From the NCBI GenBank assembly GCA_001600175.1, contig BCJC01000003.1:62001-126000 (forward strand): DNA of 64,000 bases. Reading direction: 5' to 3'. The notes under the pieces were generated by a model, which ran no database searches, had not been told where the DNA came from, and saw only the letters and a list, made by a program, of their open reading frames with translations. A program made the translations under genes and the position numbers. Shown in pieces: positions 1 through 10,898 of this stretch (position 1 is its first letter; each line of letters opens with the position of its first letter). The DNA is from Erythrobasidium yunnanense (Eukaryota > Basidiomycota > Cystobasidiomycetes > Erythrobasidiales > Erythrobasidiaceae).

Positions 1-250
1 CAGCATCGGCAAAAAGCGTATATTGCACCTCGCAGAAGATCTTGAAGATCCGGCGAATAGTTGCAGAGCGCGCCCTCCCTCCGTCTCAGACAACGAAAGT
101 AAGGCCTTGTCGCGCTGTAGTGCAAAGCATACGTTTTCAGTACAGTTTCTGCTGGGTGTAATTCGATACATACGATCTTTGACGCGAAAGCGTCGCATAG
201 GTAAGTCACTCATATTTTCGGACCTTCCAAGCGTATGAAACAGCCTCTAA
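1..250 (+). CDS. 3' end of an unidentified gene (partial)
   Basis: The window opens inside an exon read from base 2 (SIGKKRILHLAEDL...). The exon appears to end at base 98 before a GTAAGG donor, with acceptors at 140 or 145. The second acceptor gives the more protein-like continuation (SAGCNSIHTIFDAKA) and a stop reached near 204 or, after another GTAAGT intron, at 250. The first acceptor would carry the frame to a TAG at 389. The family is not recognised. The reading is supported only by frame continuity and splice signals. Confidence 0.4.
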
Positions 251-389
251 GACGATACTGCCTGCTTTATCGGCTCGCGAAGCGCACGTGCACGGACCTC
301 TTTTCATGCGCAATCACAGACGTCCTTCTGTTGTAGCAGCAGTCTCGGCTGTTATTCAGCTAGAACGCTGTGTGATTTTGTATTATTAG

Positions 390-733
390 GAAGCTCGAGG
401 TTCGGCCTTCACTGCTCGAAATTTAGCGAGTCTGAGAGCTCTCCTTTCTGTCAACCAAACCAACCGAAAAAGCAATAACGTAATGGTCTACCCTTTACCA
501 TAGCGGCGAGTTTAGCTGCTTTCGAGCTGTACGCGCAACCTGCACGGCTTGCTAGTCGAGAGTATCAGAGGTCATTTCAGCTGTGAAGCATCCTGAAAGT
601 GGTATGTTAAGGCTCAGCGGGGCTGCGATACAACTCAGCAACCTTGCTGACACTGTTATATCAGCAGAAAGAAGGCCAGCAGGACTGTAGCGCGGTGCTG
701 GACGAGTTTGGCATCGTTTCGAGGGCAATTTAC
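390..733. other. Intergenic region
   Basis: Spacer between the partial gene and the next plus-strand gene. It should contain the downstream gene's promoter and 5' UTR. No motif could be assigned. Confidence 0.4.
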
Positions 734-2003
734 ATGTCGTCGTCAAAGGTCGAATCAGGCCAGCGCAGACACAGGCGCACCAGTAGCGCCCCTGTACACC
801 AGTATCACGACTCCTGCTCTTACGGCTCTCGTTCGACATCTGCTCGCAAAGCTGGCTTTATCACGCCCGAACAGATCGATCACCCTGAATTCGGAATATG
901 GACGTGTGAAAATCGTTCAGATGGTGGACTGGAGCACCTCAGCTCGTCAAGTAGCAGTAGCAGCAGTGGTCGACTGAAACGAAAGTTTCAATCGGCAACC
1001 TCGCTGCCTGGCTTAATGGACAGCGACACCTTCAGCAGCGAATCCTACACCGAGGCATCTACATCTCGGGAATCTTCGCCTTCTTTCTCCTCCTTCTCCT
1101 CATCTTCTATACCTACCAACGATGACCCAGAAGTCTCCTGCACAGCGACAGATGTAATTGGACAAAATGGTCCTTGCACTCTCGACGCTCCGCCAGCAAG
1201 GCAGCAGGCAAACGTTGATCTTGGGACCCACGCCCATGCGAGCATGCGCTCTACTTGGACGAAAGACGACGGGCACATTTCAAACCCCTTCTCAGCGGAG
1301 GCTCTCTCCCTCATCCCGATACGCCAAGCTGTCTCCATTTCTTTCTATCTTTTCCTCTCCATCGTAACGGCTCTATCTCTCCTCGCTATTTTATTCGCAA
1401 GCTATGGCCTAACGTTGGCGGACGATGTCAAAGTACGCGTCGGGAAAGCAGTCGAACAGGCTACAGACCTGAAGAAATGGGCCAGCGTTAGCGCAAGAGA
1501 AGGCTCAGAGGCTAGTTATAGGTATAAGAGACACTCCTCGAGTGGTACGAGTACACCTTCGAGCGGGTACTCTAGCCCATCAAGTGGGACTCGTACGCCC
1601 GAAGCTAGGGAAGTCAACGATGAGAAGCCGAGTAGATCATTATTGTACACGGTCTTAAGTCTGGTGAGCGGTAGTCCATGCTTCTGCCTTCTGTGATGCT
1701 GAGCGTTCCGTCACACAGGCAAGTCTCGCTCTTATACCCTTCATACTCCGACTATTTCGTCGCAGATCGAAAGCTTCCGACAGATCGGACAGAAACAGAC
1801 ACAAATCAACCTCTTCATCCTCGAACCTCCCTCCCCGACCTCCGCTCAAAACGCTCATTCCTTCCATCATTCTGGCACTGATGGTGGCGCTTCTGGGCTT
1901 CACGACAAGCTCCTCTTCCACTGTGTTCCCATCCAATTCGAGCAAAGCGCCAAAACACGAGCAGCCGAGCGCATCTCGTCGAACTCGCAAACCAAGACCG
2001 TAG
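734..2003 (+). CDS. Membrane protein with three hydrophobic segments, unknown function
   Basis: Two exons (734-1663, 1719-2003) are joined across a 55-nt GTGAGC...CACAG intron in phase 0 and encode about 404 residues. The ATG at 734 is chosen because the longer open frame has no earlier ATG. The N-terminal half is Ser/Thr-rich and probably disordered. A hydrophobic segment lies in the middle (SISFYLFLSIVTALSLLAI). Splicing creates a second one (SLALIPFILRLFRRRSK) that follows a Ser/Gly/Thr-rich loop. A third lies near the C-terminus (LIPSIILALMVALLGF). I do not recognise the family. The gene converges on the next one, with about 200 bp between stop codons. A multi-pass endomembrane protein is plausible, but only by inference. 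Confidence 0.7.
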
Positions 2004-2208
2004 AATTTCCGTCTTAGAGAGGCTTTTTGCTAGCCAAATCTGTCTAGTATCGTAGTTTACGTCCCTGTATGGACTTTTATGCCGTGCTTGTAGCCTAAGA
2101 CACATGTATCCTTTCCGATAGGTCAACTCTGCTTTACTGCTCCGGCCTGCCTATACATCTAGTACACTATGCTACACTGACATGAAGCCTAACAAGTTTC
2201 AAGCTTGA

Positions 2209-3078
2209 CTACGCCTTAGTGAATTGCTTGAAAGGCGCCCATAGTTTCTCAAATATACTGTTACCAGGCTTGCTGCTTGACAGGCTCGATGTTGACGGAT
2301 GCGCAGCTCTCCAGTATGACCTAGCGCTGCTGAGTAGGATACCGCCAACGGCCCATAAGGCACCCTGGACAAGAGGCGAGAGTACCTATTACGCATTTCG
2401 TCAGTTTTGGCATATCATACCACCAATGAAAGGGCGTCTACCTGATCTCTGATAGTTATGTAGACTATCTTGTTCCACTCTACGGAGATCTGGTGATCTT
2501 TCGCAAAGACATCGTCTAGACCAGATCCCGTCCGGCTAGCAGGATCTTCTACCAAAGCAAGCGATTCTTCCACCCGCCGGCGCTTGTCTTTGTTAGTCTT
2601 GGAAAGTGTAGCTTGTAAGTCAGTATGCCGTGCGACGGGCTCCGAGTGGATGAAGGCTGCGATATGTCAGAGTCAACGGGGAACTGTAAGGATTGGGCTA
2701 AACAGCGCACGTTGTATGCTCATCAAGTATGACTGCTCAAAGCGTACGTCTGGAACTGGAATAGTTGGGATCTTGTTGCTTGCGCGCGCTTCTTCCCTCT
2801 CATGTCTGCTCCATCACTACTATCAGTATTTCCTTCGATCGCAGCGATGTGCTGGCCCACCTTATACGAGCTTTGTGTTGCGATATACGCTTCCTGAACC
2901 AATCCTGCTCATCTGCTTCACCTTCATCCTCTTCTGAAGATGACAGCGACGAGCTCGACGATGCCCGCCTGACCATCTGCCCGGGAAAGGGAGGTACCGA
3001 CGTATGCACTGCTGCGCCTGTTGCAGGGTCAGATGTGCGTGCAAGCCATGGGAAATGAGAGGGATCGAGGGTGGTCAT
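2209..3078 (-). CDS. Small C-terminally anchored membrane protein, six exons
   Basis: The exons are 2861-3078, 2748-2816, 2678-2697 (a 20-nt microexon), 2442-2611, 2321-2385 and 2209-2275, giving 202 residues. Every junction keeps frame, and the intron before exon 4 carries a clear TACTGAC branch site. The N-terminus is Ser-rich and then acidic (SLSSSEEDEGEADEQ). A basic stretch follows (NKDKRRRVEES). The last 45 residues include one hydrophobic segment (LSPLVQGALWAVGGILLSS) and a short basic tail, which suggests a tail-anchored protein. The tandem TAGTAG at the exon 2 acceptor allows one extra Ser. The family is not recognised. It is divergent from the uL4m gene, which starts about 460 bp away. 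Confidence 0.6.
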
Positions 3079-3536
3079 GATGCGTTAGTCGGGAGCTGAC
3101 AAAGAAACACGCCCTCATCGTACTCTATCAATCTGGTCACAAGAACCAAGTCTATGTCTACATCTAATATGAAAGCTCTACAATGCTACAGCCTACCTGC
3201 GAATCCTCATTCCCTCAGCTGAGTTGCTTGGATCCAACTGCTTGGACTAGACTGCACGGGCATGTCTGCGCTCAGAGAATCGCTACCAATACGATAATCC
3301 CATAAGACTATTGAGCAGTACCCGTATATACCCATGGACTTCAAGAGCTTTATCATACGGAAAGCTTGTACATAGACGGTTCTCTAGCGCAATGTAAAGT
3401 AGAGCCTAGACAAATTAGTAGATAATCTACTTTGGCATCAGTGTATTCATGCATGCTGCGAGCTTTTGGATTATCAAAAGTGTCATTACAGATGCGGGAT
3501 CTTCTTGCTCGAAAGCCGATACTTGCTTCAATCGAT
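3079..3536. other. Divergent intergenic region
   Basis: Shared promoter space between the minus-strand membrane-protein gene and the plus-strand uL4m gene. Only short non-coding-looking frames are present and no TATA box is obvious. Confidence 0.4.
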
Positions 3537-4634
3537 ATGGCATCTTCAGTCGTCAAGAGGAGCAGTCGCTTGCTATCTACTAGTGCGACGAGGTCTGCGC
3601 ATGCCGACGCCGTGCATCTCCCGCTCACATACTGGCCTGAAAAGCCAGCGGTCGCATCTACTTCTTCTTCATCAACAACAGCAACACAGTCAACCTCTCT
3701 TACATCCGGCTTTGTAGCGCTACCTTCTCACATCTTCGCTGCGCCTCCGCGGCCTGACATCCTGCATCAATGCGTCGTAGCACACCTCGCTTCTCTGCGT
3801 CAAGGGACGGCCGCCAACAAGAACAGAGCGCAAGTACGAGGTAGTGGGAGGAAGATCATGCGTCAGAAAGGTACAGGAAAAGCAAGAGTAGGCGACAGGC
3901 AATCCCCCATCAGGCGAGGTGGAGGAAGAGCATTCCCTAAAATCCCTAAAGACTGGTCGTTGGGCTTGAATCGCAAGGTGTTTGAACTTGGTCTACGAGT
4001 TGCGTTGAGTGAGAGATGGAGGAGGGGAGAACTTACCATCATTCTTGAAACACCATCGTTCCCGAATATTAGCACCCGCGAACTTCTGGAATCTATCTCG
4101 CAACAACCGCTAGCAGAGACATGGAAAGACTCGCTCTTCCTACTATCAGAGATCACAGACACTTTCGGGCTATCCGCTCGCAATCTACCAAAAGTCAGCG
4201 TGAAGGAAGTCGAAGAAATCGACGTGTACTCGTTACTGCAAGGGAAGCGAGTTATTCTGGATATGAAGGCAGTACAACAGCTGGAGCAACGTCTGAACGT
4301 GAAGGATGCTTACAGAAAGGTAGTCAAAGACATGAGCAAGCTGCGATTGGAAGGAGGAGCTATTCGAGGATACAACTTCAGTGCATCATCGGAAGGGCGG
4401 CCAGGAGATGAGTCAAACAACCCAGATGGAGGCATCAAGAAGCATGATGTAGTCATTGAGCAGGAGGAAGCGCCGGTCCAGGAACAGAGACACGACGAGG
4501 ATCCTTTAGCTGGACAGACTAGCAAGAAGGGAGACAGAGGCGATGCTATTCGAGAAGAGATGGAGAAGCTGAGCAAGCAGCAGCCAGAGACCGTACAGTC
4601 GGAAGATAGGCCTAGCCTGAAGGATGTGATCTGA
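3537..4634 (+). CDS. Mitochondrial large-subunit ribosomal protein uL4m
   Basis: Single exon of about 365 codons. The product is the uL4 protein of the mitochondrial 54S/large subunit, which lines the peptide exit tunnel. The diagnostic uL4 core is clear: a conserved loop (RGSGRKIMRQKGTGKARVG), then SPIRRGGGRAFPK, NRKVFELGLRVALSERW and a C-terminal Rossmann-like part (GKRVILDMKAVQQLE). I choose the ATG at 3537 because it starts an Arg/Ser-rich, acid-free presequence (MASSVVKRSSRLLSTSATRS). In-frame ATGs at 3453 and 3492 are possible alternatives. The protein carries an acidic, probably disordered C-terminal extension of roughly 85 residues beyond the core. It corresponds to yeast Yml6/MrpL4. 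Confidence 0.9.
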   Translation: MASSVVKRSSRLLSTSATRSAHADAVHLPLTYWPEKPAVASTSSSSTTATQSTSLTSGFVALPSHIFAAPPRPDILHQCVVAHLASLRQGTAANKNRAQVRGSGRKIMRQKGTGKARVGDRQSPIRRGGGRAFPKIPKDWSLGLNRKVFELGLRVALSERWRRGELTIILETPSFPNISTRELLESISQQPLAETWKDSLFLLSEITDTFGLSARNLPKVSVKEVEEIDVYSLLQGKRVILDMKAVQQLEQRLNVKDAYRKVVKDMSKLRLEGGAIRGYNFSASSEGRPGDESNNPDGGIKKHDVVIEQEEAPVQEQRHDEDPLAGQTSKKGDRGDAIREEMEKLSKQQPETVQSEDRPSLKDVI

Positions 4635-4909
4635 GTCGTAGCCTTTCTTCAGTAGGTTTCGATAGCGTGAGTGACATGCATCGTGTTGTCTGTTGTCCTG
4701 TCATCTGTCATCGTCTTCTACCTTCCCTTTCTGTCTATCTGTCTCTTTCGTTCACTTAACAGGTCAGGAACTGCATATTTACTGTGCAGAGTGCTTCGCA
4801 CATGGCTTGCATGAGGCGCCTACTAATCTACTCTCATACAAACATATGTAGTGACCCTAATACTGCTGAGAGCTCAAGCATGCGCATATACCGCATCAAT
4901 CGGTACGGC

Positions 4910-5624
4910 TTATAGTTCCAGGTCAAATACGATCTTGTCTGTTGGGCACAAGTACAAGTAACGTCAGCATATGTATACTCTCTGGTGTTGTGCCCGTGTC
5001 GTTGCAGCTGGATTACCTCCTGGTCCGCTAGCCCATTTGCCCTTTCCGAAAGCGACGAGCCTGTACAATGAGTCTCAGCTAGACTCTCGCCCTTACGTAT
5101 GACGCTAGACCTACTCTTCGTGTACCGGATGCGTTGCATAATCCTGGAAACATCGCGGCATTCCAGCGCCGGACACCTGAAGATTAGCCTTCTTTACGCA
5201 CCCGCAAGGTCTTTTCGTCCTCGAAAACAGAATACAACACTATTGATAAGTTTTGTGAGTCAGAAATCTCCGCGTGAACAGTCATGGCGCGAAGAGGTTG
5301 CGATCACGAAAAGAGATAGATAGGACGGAGGAGGAAGGAAGAGCGGAAAGAATTGAACTGAGAGACAATCTGATAAGAGGTCATACTGACTATGTGTGTA
5401 ACCAGCTGATTTGTGCTTTGAGCCTTCCATGACGGTTCCTAGCTTTATATCTGAGAGTCCGGGTATCTTGCCTGAGGCAGAGAACGCTTCAGCTCCATCA
5501 CTCGCCAGTACACATGCACATGTGATATACCTTTCATTGCTTCACCGCGTTTCGTCCATTCTGCAACGAATTCAGGCGAAGTAGATTCGTTGGACTTGTG
5601 CAGAACGATATGTACGATGGCCAT
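4910..5624 (-). CDS. Dabb-domain (stress-responsive A/B barrel) protein
   Basis: Six short exons (5531-5624, 5391-5471, 5202-5239, 5115-5143, 5017-5060, 4910-4938) encode 104 residues, the usual length for a single Dabb domain. Recognisable elements are the N-terminal strand MAIVHIVLHKSNESTSPEFV, the segment GKIPGLSDIKLG, the His-containing strand GYTHMLYSVFEDEKTL, then YATHPVHEELV, and a final strand DKIVFDLEL. The family forms dimeric alpha/beta barrels found in stress proteins and some biosynthetic enzymes. The exact substrate cannot be read from sequence. Intron 2 is unusually long for this window (151 nt). The gene is convergent with uL4m. Confidence 0.82.
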
Positions 5625-6011
5625 GCTTGCTGTACTTGATTTGAAGGTACTCTATGTACCAGAAGTGCGTAGCAAGACAAGAACGTATCGACAACTCGGA
5701 CATCTGGCTCCCGAGAAGAGGCACCGGCAAACGACGGGTGTGTCCGGCAGAAAGTCAGGCACAATCACTTCTCATCGCTACCTACTGGTACTTGCTGTAC
5801 TATGCAACAGCATTGCGCTGGCAGATATGTTGATGCCGCCGTTCACAGAAGATAGAGCCCTCGCAGCAAGCTGGGGCGCGGCATCTGCATGATACAAGAA
5901 TACAAATCATTCATCAACAGCTTTTGTACACGAGCACCACTTCTAGAAGAGCATGAAGGTAGTCTGACCACTAGATCATGCCTTTCAAGCGTTAAGTCTT
6001 CGAAGCTCTGT

Positions 6012-6549
6012 CTACGCTGCCAAATTTGCGATCCAGTGGCTTCGTGCATTTGGCTTTCCAGCCAGTCTCTTGATGATACTGGAAGACTTGTCGTTCTTTG
6101 CCGTCCTGATCTAGACATTAGCAGCCGAAACAGACCGCAAGTCTTTCCGGTGAGGCGAGTAGAGCTCGACATGTCCTGATGCTTTTGTGAGCTTGCTATG
6201 TCGCACCTGTGCACAGTGGTCAGAGGCACAAGTAATCTTTACTTCAAGTCTGCACTAGCGCCATGTCTGTCTCGCAGTACTGCTGGCCATCCAGGCCGTT
6301 TCTATTCGTCGCGGGCCATCTTGGCGCTGTGAGCGCAGGCAAAGCTTGCGATCTACTGCGACCTGGACTAGGAAATACAGAAGGCAGATATGAGCTGATC
6401 CGCGACATTGCTGCCGAGACATCCCAGAATGGCGAGATCGAGGGAGCGCACTAGCCTTTGCAATGAGGAAGATAAATGTCGAGAATTGTTAGTGTATGTA
6501 TGTCCAAGCAGTTGATGATCGGGGTGCCGGCTTGCTAAGCGACACTCAT
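6012..6549 (-). CDS. Small protein of unknown function (112 residues)
   Basis: A four-exon model (6544-6549, 6256-6450, 6136-6206, 6012-6078) joins three open segments in frame. Introns of 49 and 57 nt have ordinary GT...AG ends and a CTGAC-type branch site. The deduced protein runs from a Ser/Pro-rich N-terminus (SSYLPSVFPSPGRSRS) to a basic C-terminus (LAGKPNARSHWIANLAA). The two-codon first exon is the weakest part. The ATG at 6408 is an alternative start, giving a shorter protein. No family is recognised. A competing 128-codon open frame (5843-6229) overlaps it on the same strand. Confidence 0.4.
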
Positions 6550-6760
6550 ATTAGGAATGGTCTGGGGAATTTGTAGTCTCCACACTCGATCTGTTGTGGT
6601 AAGCTATTGTGCAGGAATACTTTGAGCATGTTTGCATCTTCAATATGTGTCATCAGCTGTCCCTCTCTCAGAACTCCATGCTCTAACGAGCCGTCCGGTA
6701 GAGCGAGCATATTATCACATTGCGAACCGGATGTCGTACTGTTTACAGATGGATAACCGC

Positions 6761-7518
6761 TCAATGGTGAGATGAGCCTGCTCCAGCTCGCTCGAACCGA
6801 ATACCGCAGTATCTGCCGTTAATCGTTAGCGGAGATTTGGCAGAGACACAAGAAGTCCAGCTTACCCGCATGCCTTAGGGCCAGGCTTATCGACGTTGAT
6901 GTATACTACAGGGTGCCCAAGAGATCCACCGCCTGTAAAGTAAGAGAAGGTAAGCCTGCTGTCGGCGAAGTGATGCCTGTTATCCTAGCTCACCTCCATT
7001 GCAGGAAGCTATCCTGGTCTCAACCAGTCTGATAGGTTCTTCTGCAATCATTGCCATAGCAGACAGCGGCTGTGGTTGCAGATCCATGTTGGTCTGCTCG
7101 AATCGTGGTCCGCGCATTGCGTTTTGCCTGGGTGAGCAGGGAAAGCGCTCAGACTATGTCCCAGCTGTATACGACTTGCGAATCTACCTCGGATTTTGGT
7201 TAGGGCTCCAAATCGTAGCATTGTTGGGTGACTGATACTGAGGGACGTTTGGCGGAGGACGAGGCATCCTGTTGGCTTTCGAGCTTCAGCAACCTCTCAT
7301 ATCGAACGTAGAACCCTGCCAACTCACGCTACTTTAGCTGCGGTAGGCCCGCCAGATACTTGCGCTCTTTCAGCGATGAGCGACCCTCTCGAACGGCCAG
7401 CAGTCTCTTCGTGCTTCTTGTTGAACTGGACGCGGGCCAGAGGATGCTCGGGAGGCTGCGAAGCCAGCGAAGAATTCAAGCGCCGCCCAGAAAGCTGAAC
7501 AATCCGTAGTCTCTGCAT
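6761..7518 (-). CDS. NADH:ubiquinone oxidoreductase subunit NDUFS6-like (zf-CHCC)
   Basis: Five exons (7328-7518, 7188-7268, 6994-7127, 6866-6932, 6761-6812) encode 174 residues. This is the zinc-binding accessory subunit at the hydrophilic arm of mitochondrial complex I. The C-terminal zf-CHCC domain is unmistakable after splicing: RIASCNGGGGSLGHPVVYI, then NVDKPGPKACGYCG, with Cys, His, Cys, Cys as zinc ligands. The N-terminus is a typical matrix-targeting presequence (MQRLRIVQLSGRRLNSSLAS). Upstream of the zinc domain lies the motif SPNNATIWSPNQNPR. All four introns are 53-61 nt. Its presence implies that the organism retains respiratory complex I, unlike Saccharomyces. Confidence 0.92.
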
Positions 7519-7749
7519 CTCGTAAATGGTCGAATTGGTCGAAGCAAGCCTGTCAAGTCGAGATGCACGCTCTAATAATGCAAGAACACCTGGGAAATGT
7601 TTCGATGATGGAAATACCTCTCCTAGCGTATCTATCATATCTCGTACAAGACTCTCTTGTTGCTGGTGTCATCAAAGCCGGTTTCGTTGATACCGCTCCA
7701 TCCAGGCTTCAGGTTGGCTACGTCACGAGAACAAGGGCAGATTACAGTA

Positions 7750-8459
7750 CTACTGTCTGCTGCTGCCATCAATAGGCGTCGCTAGAGCCCAAGTCCCAGA
7801 TCGAGCTCCACCCTCTGGTTCAGAATGCTCTTGAGCAATCTCTCGTACGGTTGTTCTGCGGACCCGCCGGGGCCCCAAGTAAGAAGCCACAGTCCCATCC
7901 CTCCAAAGGTATACGTTGGTGACACGCCGAGCAGTGCCGTGCGAGTCTATCCACGACAGTTCTGTGCTGTAAGCCCAGGCGCCCATCTGAGCATCGTATC
8001 CGGGGTCTCCTAAACCGAGTATACTCTGTAAGGTCTGTCTGAGCTGGCCGGTCGCTACGACGAAGCTTTGGTATCGTCTGCTGGCTCGGTCGCTTGGCGA
8101 GTCGCCGGAGTTGGGCTGCGCTTGACGCTGTTGATGTGAGGCGCGACGTTCGCGGTCTGGCATCCTTTCCAAGTCGGCGAGGTGCTTCGATTGGAGGAAG
8201 AGCCAACGTACGAAAGCTGCTCGAAGCTTCGAGGAGTGCTTGCATACCTTTCGCTGCGCTGCAACACTAGCACTGCCCTAACAAGCCCTTGAAAGGAATC
8301 GCGCGAAGGAGTGAATTGTCGTCAGCTAGCTCCGGACTCCATCTCTTCTGAAGGAATGATGCAAAAGTCTCGCTGAATTGGACCTGATAACGTGTCTTGC
8401 TGGCTCCTCTTCCCCCATCAAGCCGATCAAGGGTACCGGAGTGGACGACTCACGGGCAT
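7750..8459 (-). CDS. Hypothetical protein, spliced, exon model uncertain
   Basis: The 3' exon (from about 8160 down to 7750) is clearly coding, with segments YQSFVVATGQLRQTLQSILG, YDAQMGAWAYSTELSWID and TNVYLWRDGTVASYLGPRR. The 5' end is probably the ATG at 8459 (MPVQFSETFASFLQKRW), reached over a 70-nt intron with a GTGAGT donor. Between 8350 and 8170 at least two arrangements keep frame: two introns of 50 and 47 nt, or a single longer one. I cannot choose between them. The family is not recognised. Confidence 0.55.
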
Positions 8460-8552
8460 CGCTAGCTGAAGTATAGCAGACCATGACTACAGACCCTATC
8501 GCTTCGTACCTGCCAGGCTTCGCCTTCCGTTCATGCCAATCGCTACACCAAG

Positions 8553-8792
8553 ATGCTGCATGTTGTCGACATTGCGGCCTTAGCTATCTCGGACCAGCCA
8601 TGCTCATCATCAAGCTCCTGCTTTACCATTTCAAGCTGCTGCGTGGTCTTCGCGCCACTGAGCCTTGCGTGTCTCGCGTACTATCGGCTGACCAGCAGAG
8701 ACGCTGCTCTGAAGACTTTCGTGCTTGGCAAGGCAATGCCATCCAGTCAACAATACGTACGCAGGTGCGGAAGCTCTGTCGGAAAGGTCTAG
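8553..8792 (+). CDS. Possible small ORF, hydrophobic centre
   Basis: A single ATG-initiated frame of 79 codons with a Ser/Cys-rich hydrophobic middle (CCVVFAPLSLACLAYYRL). It lies in the gap between two minus-strand genes and has no recognised family. The reading frame alone does not prove it is expressed. Confidence 0.2.
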   Translation: MLHVVDIAALAISDQPCSSSSSCFTISSCCVVFAPLSLACLAYYRLTSRDAALKTFVLGKAMPSSQQYVRRCGSSVGKV

Positions 8793-8940
8793 CTTAGCTG
8801 GCACGCCGTTCTAGCGCATAACTCGAGTAGTCTCGGTGTGATCACAATCCAAGCATTTCACTGTGTACAGTCAATCAATGGCGACGGATTCGAATACATG
8901 CACTACTGAAGCTGAAACCGAACGGACTCTCCGTTAAACA

Positions 8941-9537
8941 TCAGTGCCCCGTGTATACCCAGCAGCCGCGCCGGGAGGAGACTGGCATATCCTGCTCTCC
9001 TGATTCCAGACGCTTCCTCTTTGCGCTCTTGGGTTTTCCTTCTGCGATTCTCTTCTTCTCAAAGAATTGGTACGCAGCGGAGTGGGTCGAATTCTGATCT
9101 CCGCCATTTGGGCCAGTGAGCTTCATGAATCGGCCATAGCTGTTGCTGTTTACGCCGCCGATATCTCGCAAGAAGTGTGTGACCTTGTTGCCTTCTGCGA
9201 GGTATGCGCGGATCTTGCGTCGGATGTCGTTGCCTGCGTGTCAAAGTCAGCGCAAGTTCAGGTGAAAGTCAAGCGATGGGTCACGGACAGTCGTCCCAGA
9301 CAGGACCATCCTCATCATAGACCTCTTTCACTTTGGCGGCTTTGACTGACTTTGCTGCAGAAGGAACAAGGAGAAAGTATCAGGCTTGCTAGGAGAAGAA
9401 CATCGCACAATCAGCGGCTGACCTTTCTTGGTTGGCGCCTTTGCTGAGGGAGTTTTGACAGCTGGTACAGCATCGGAGTTCGCAGAAGATGATGCAGTCG
9501 AGACGAAGGACGAGTCGGCAGATGTCGACGAGGTCAT
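8941..9537 (-). CDS. DUF7726-like DNA-binding-type protein
   Basis: Three exons (9423-9537, 9289-9354, 8941-9233) encode 157 residues. A Ser/Ala-rich lead is followed by the conserved block VYDEDGPVWDDCNDIRRK, then IRAYLAEGNKVTHFLRDIGG, YGRFMKLTGPNGGDQN and AAYQFFEKKRIAEGKPKSAK. This matches my memory of the fungal DUF7726 homeodomain-like/helix-turn-helix module. Function in the family is not established. The second intron has a GTCCGT donor, which is weak but is the only choice that restores the conserved Cys-Asn-Asp junction. The basic C-terminal stretch (KRKRLES) could be a nuclear signal. Confidence 0.78.
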
Positions 9538-9906
9538 TGAAAGATCAGGAGATGGCCTGCATTGTGTGAAAGTGCGAGTTGTGGGTGAGGAAGCAAGAGC
9601 AGGAAGAGGTCGGCACGGCGAGGGAATCCTGCAAACGAGCAGGGACCTTCCGTGTAAACAAGCTAGGTGAGGCACGCAACCGAGACGCGTCATATAGGCA
9701 CGTGCATCAACACATTCTGGTGACGAAAGAGCAAACAGGGTGAGGTCAAGCTTGTACAGAGAGCGAAGCGTCAGGTTCTTCTACGTCACAGCAATAATGA
9801 CAAGATGTCGACGTTGCGCGCGAACTGGTTGCGTTGACCTCGAGGTGCACTCGGACTTCGACGATCAAAGATCAAGCACGCAACCTGGACTATACAAGAT
9901 CATGCT

Positions 9907-10059
9907 ATGAAAGCCCTCATTGCGCGACTGAATGCTCTGCCCTTACAAGCCGGTCATGCATCTCTAATGGTGGCCTTGTCGTCAGCTGCGCGTTTGACGG
10001 GAATGACCGCACTCACGGCTGTCGACTCATCGCAAGTCTCTCCACCTGTCTATAATTGA
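9907..10059 (+). CDS. Possible 50-codon ORF
   Basis: An ATG-initiated frame rich in Ala/Leu (MKALIARLNALPLQAGHASL...) ending in SPPVYN. The frame stays open upstream as far as a TGA at about 9835, so it could be the last exon of a spliced gene. No homologue is recognised. The rest of 9538-10208 shows nothing I can support. Confidence 0.22.
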   Translation: MKALIARLNALPLQAGHASLMVALSSAARLTGMTALTAVDSSQVSPPVYN

Positions 10060-10208
10060 GCGACAACCATCAACTGCACTGCTTAGACGGCCAATGTATT
10101 GTTCTCTGGCTACTTTGCAAACCAATCGCAAGCTTGGATTTTAACACGTACCTCCAGCTGCTGCGACCAATGAGCCTACTTCTGCTTTATGTCTCTCTCA
10201 GAACTAGC

Positions 10209-10535
10209 TTACATTTCCGCGAATCCAAGGACTAGCTCTCGAAAACTGGCGACACCGACGCGCTCGCCGTCTCGAAAGATGTCCACCCGATCGCCGTCAT
10301 CGGAGAGTATGACTGTGACATACTCAATATGCTCACGCCTTTCACCGCTCCTCCTGATTCTCCTGCTTATAGTATATCGCATGGTGCCATCCGTGTACCC
10401 GATTCCATTAGACAAGCCCAGTAGCCGTTCAAGATCTGTCATGCGCCGGCGAAGACTTCTTGAGACCAGAGCATTGTGCACTGGTCGTGGAGGGCTGGGA
10501 CACCGTGACTGTGTTGGGCCCGAGCCTCGAGACAT
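10209..10535 (-). CDS. Hypothetical small protein
   Basis: One open frame of 108 codons starting in a reasonable ATG context. The second half reads as a compact folded domain: MTDLERLLGLSNGIGYTDG, EHIEYVTVILSDDGDRVDIF and GERVGVASFRELVLG. The stop codon overlaps a GTAAGC donor-like sequence, so an alternative model splices after FAE and adds about 30 residues. An internal ATG at 10442 is a possible shorter start. The family is unknown. Confidence 0.5.
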   Translation of the reverse strand: MSRGSGPTQSRCPSPPRPVHNALVSRSLRRRMTDLERLLGLSNGIGYTDGTMRYTISRRIRRSGERREHIEYVTVILSDDGDRVDIFRDGERVGVASFRELVLGFAEM

Positions 10536-10898
10536 GGTTTGACTGCTTTCGTGATAGCGGTGTAGTGTGCCTAATAAATGAGCACTGGTGCCGTGCAGTA
10601 GGATCTGAGTTGAAGACCACTAGCACTCAATATCAGAAACGGGTTACAGCAGTGCCTTGGCAAGGCAAGAAAGGGATGTACGACAAAGGCATGAGATCGA
10701 TAAGTACAACGACAGGCCAGTTACGATTACATGAGGATGTGCTCACGGTGCGTGTCGTAAGCGACAGTCCAAGGTGGACATGTAGAGGTTGAAACTTGGT
10801 TGCTTCAGCTTCGAATCGAGGTGTTCTTATCCAAATGCGGGTGCTGCCGAAGCGATTTACAACGATAGTTTCAGTTGGTCGTGAGACGGTATGTACAC
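10536..10898. other. Intergenic region
   Basis: Promoter region of the small gene at 10209-10535 and 3' flank of the Yta7-type gene. No further feature could be supported. Confidence 0.35.

Noticed and set aside
5843-6229. 128-codon minus-strand open frame
   Set aside because: It overlaps a spliced model whose pieces read more like protein, and it lacks recognisable motifs. Kept only as an alternative.
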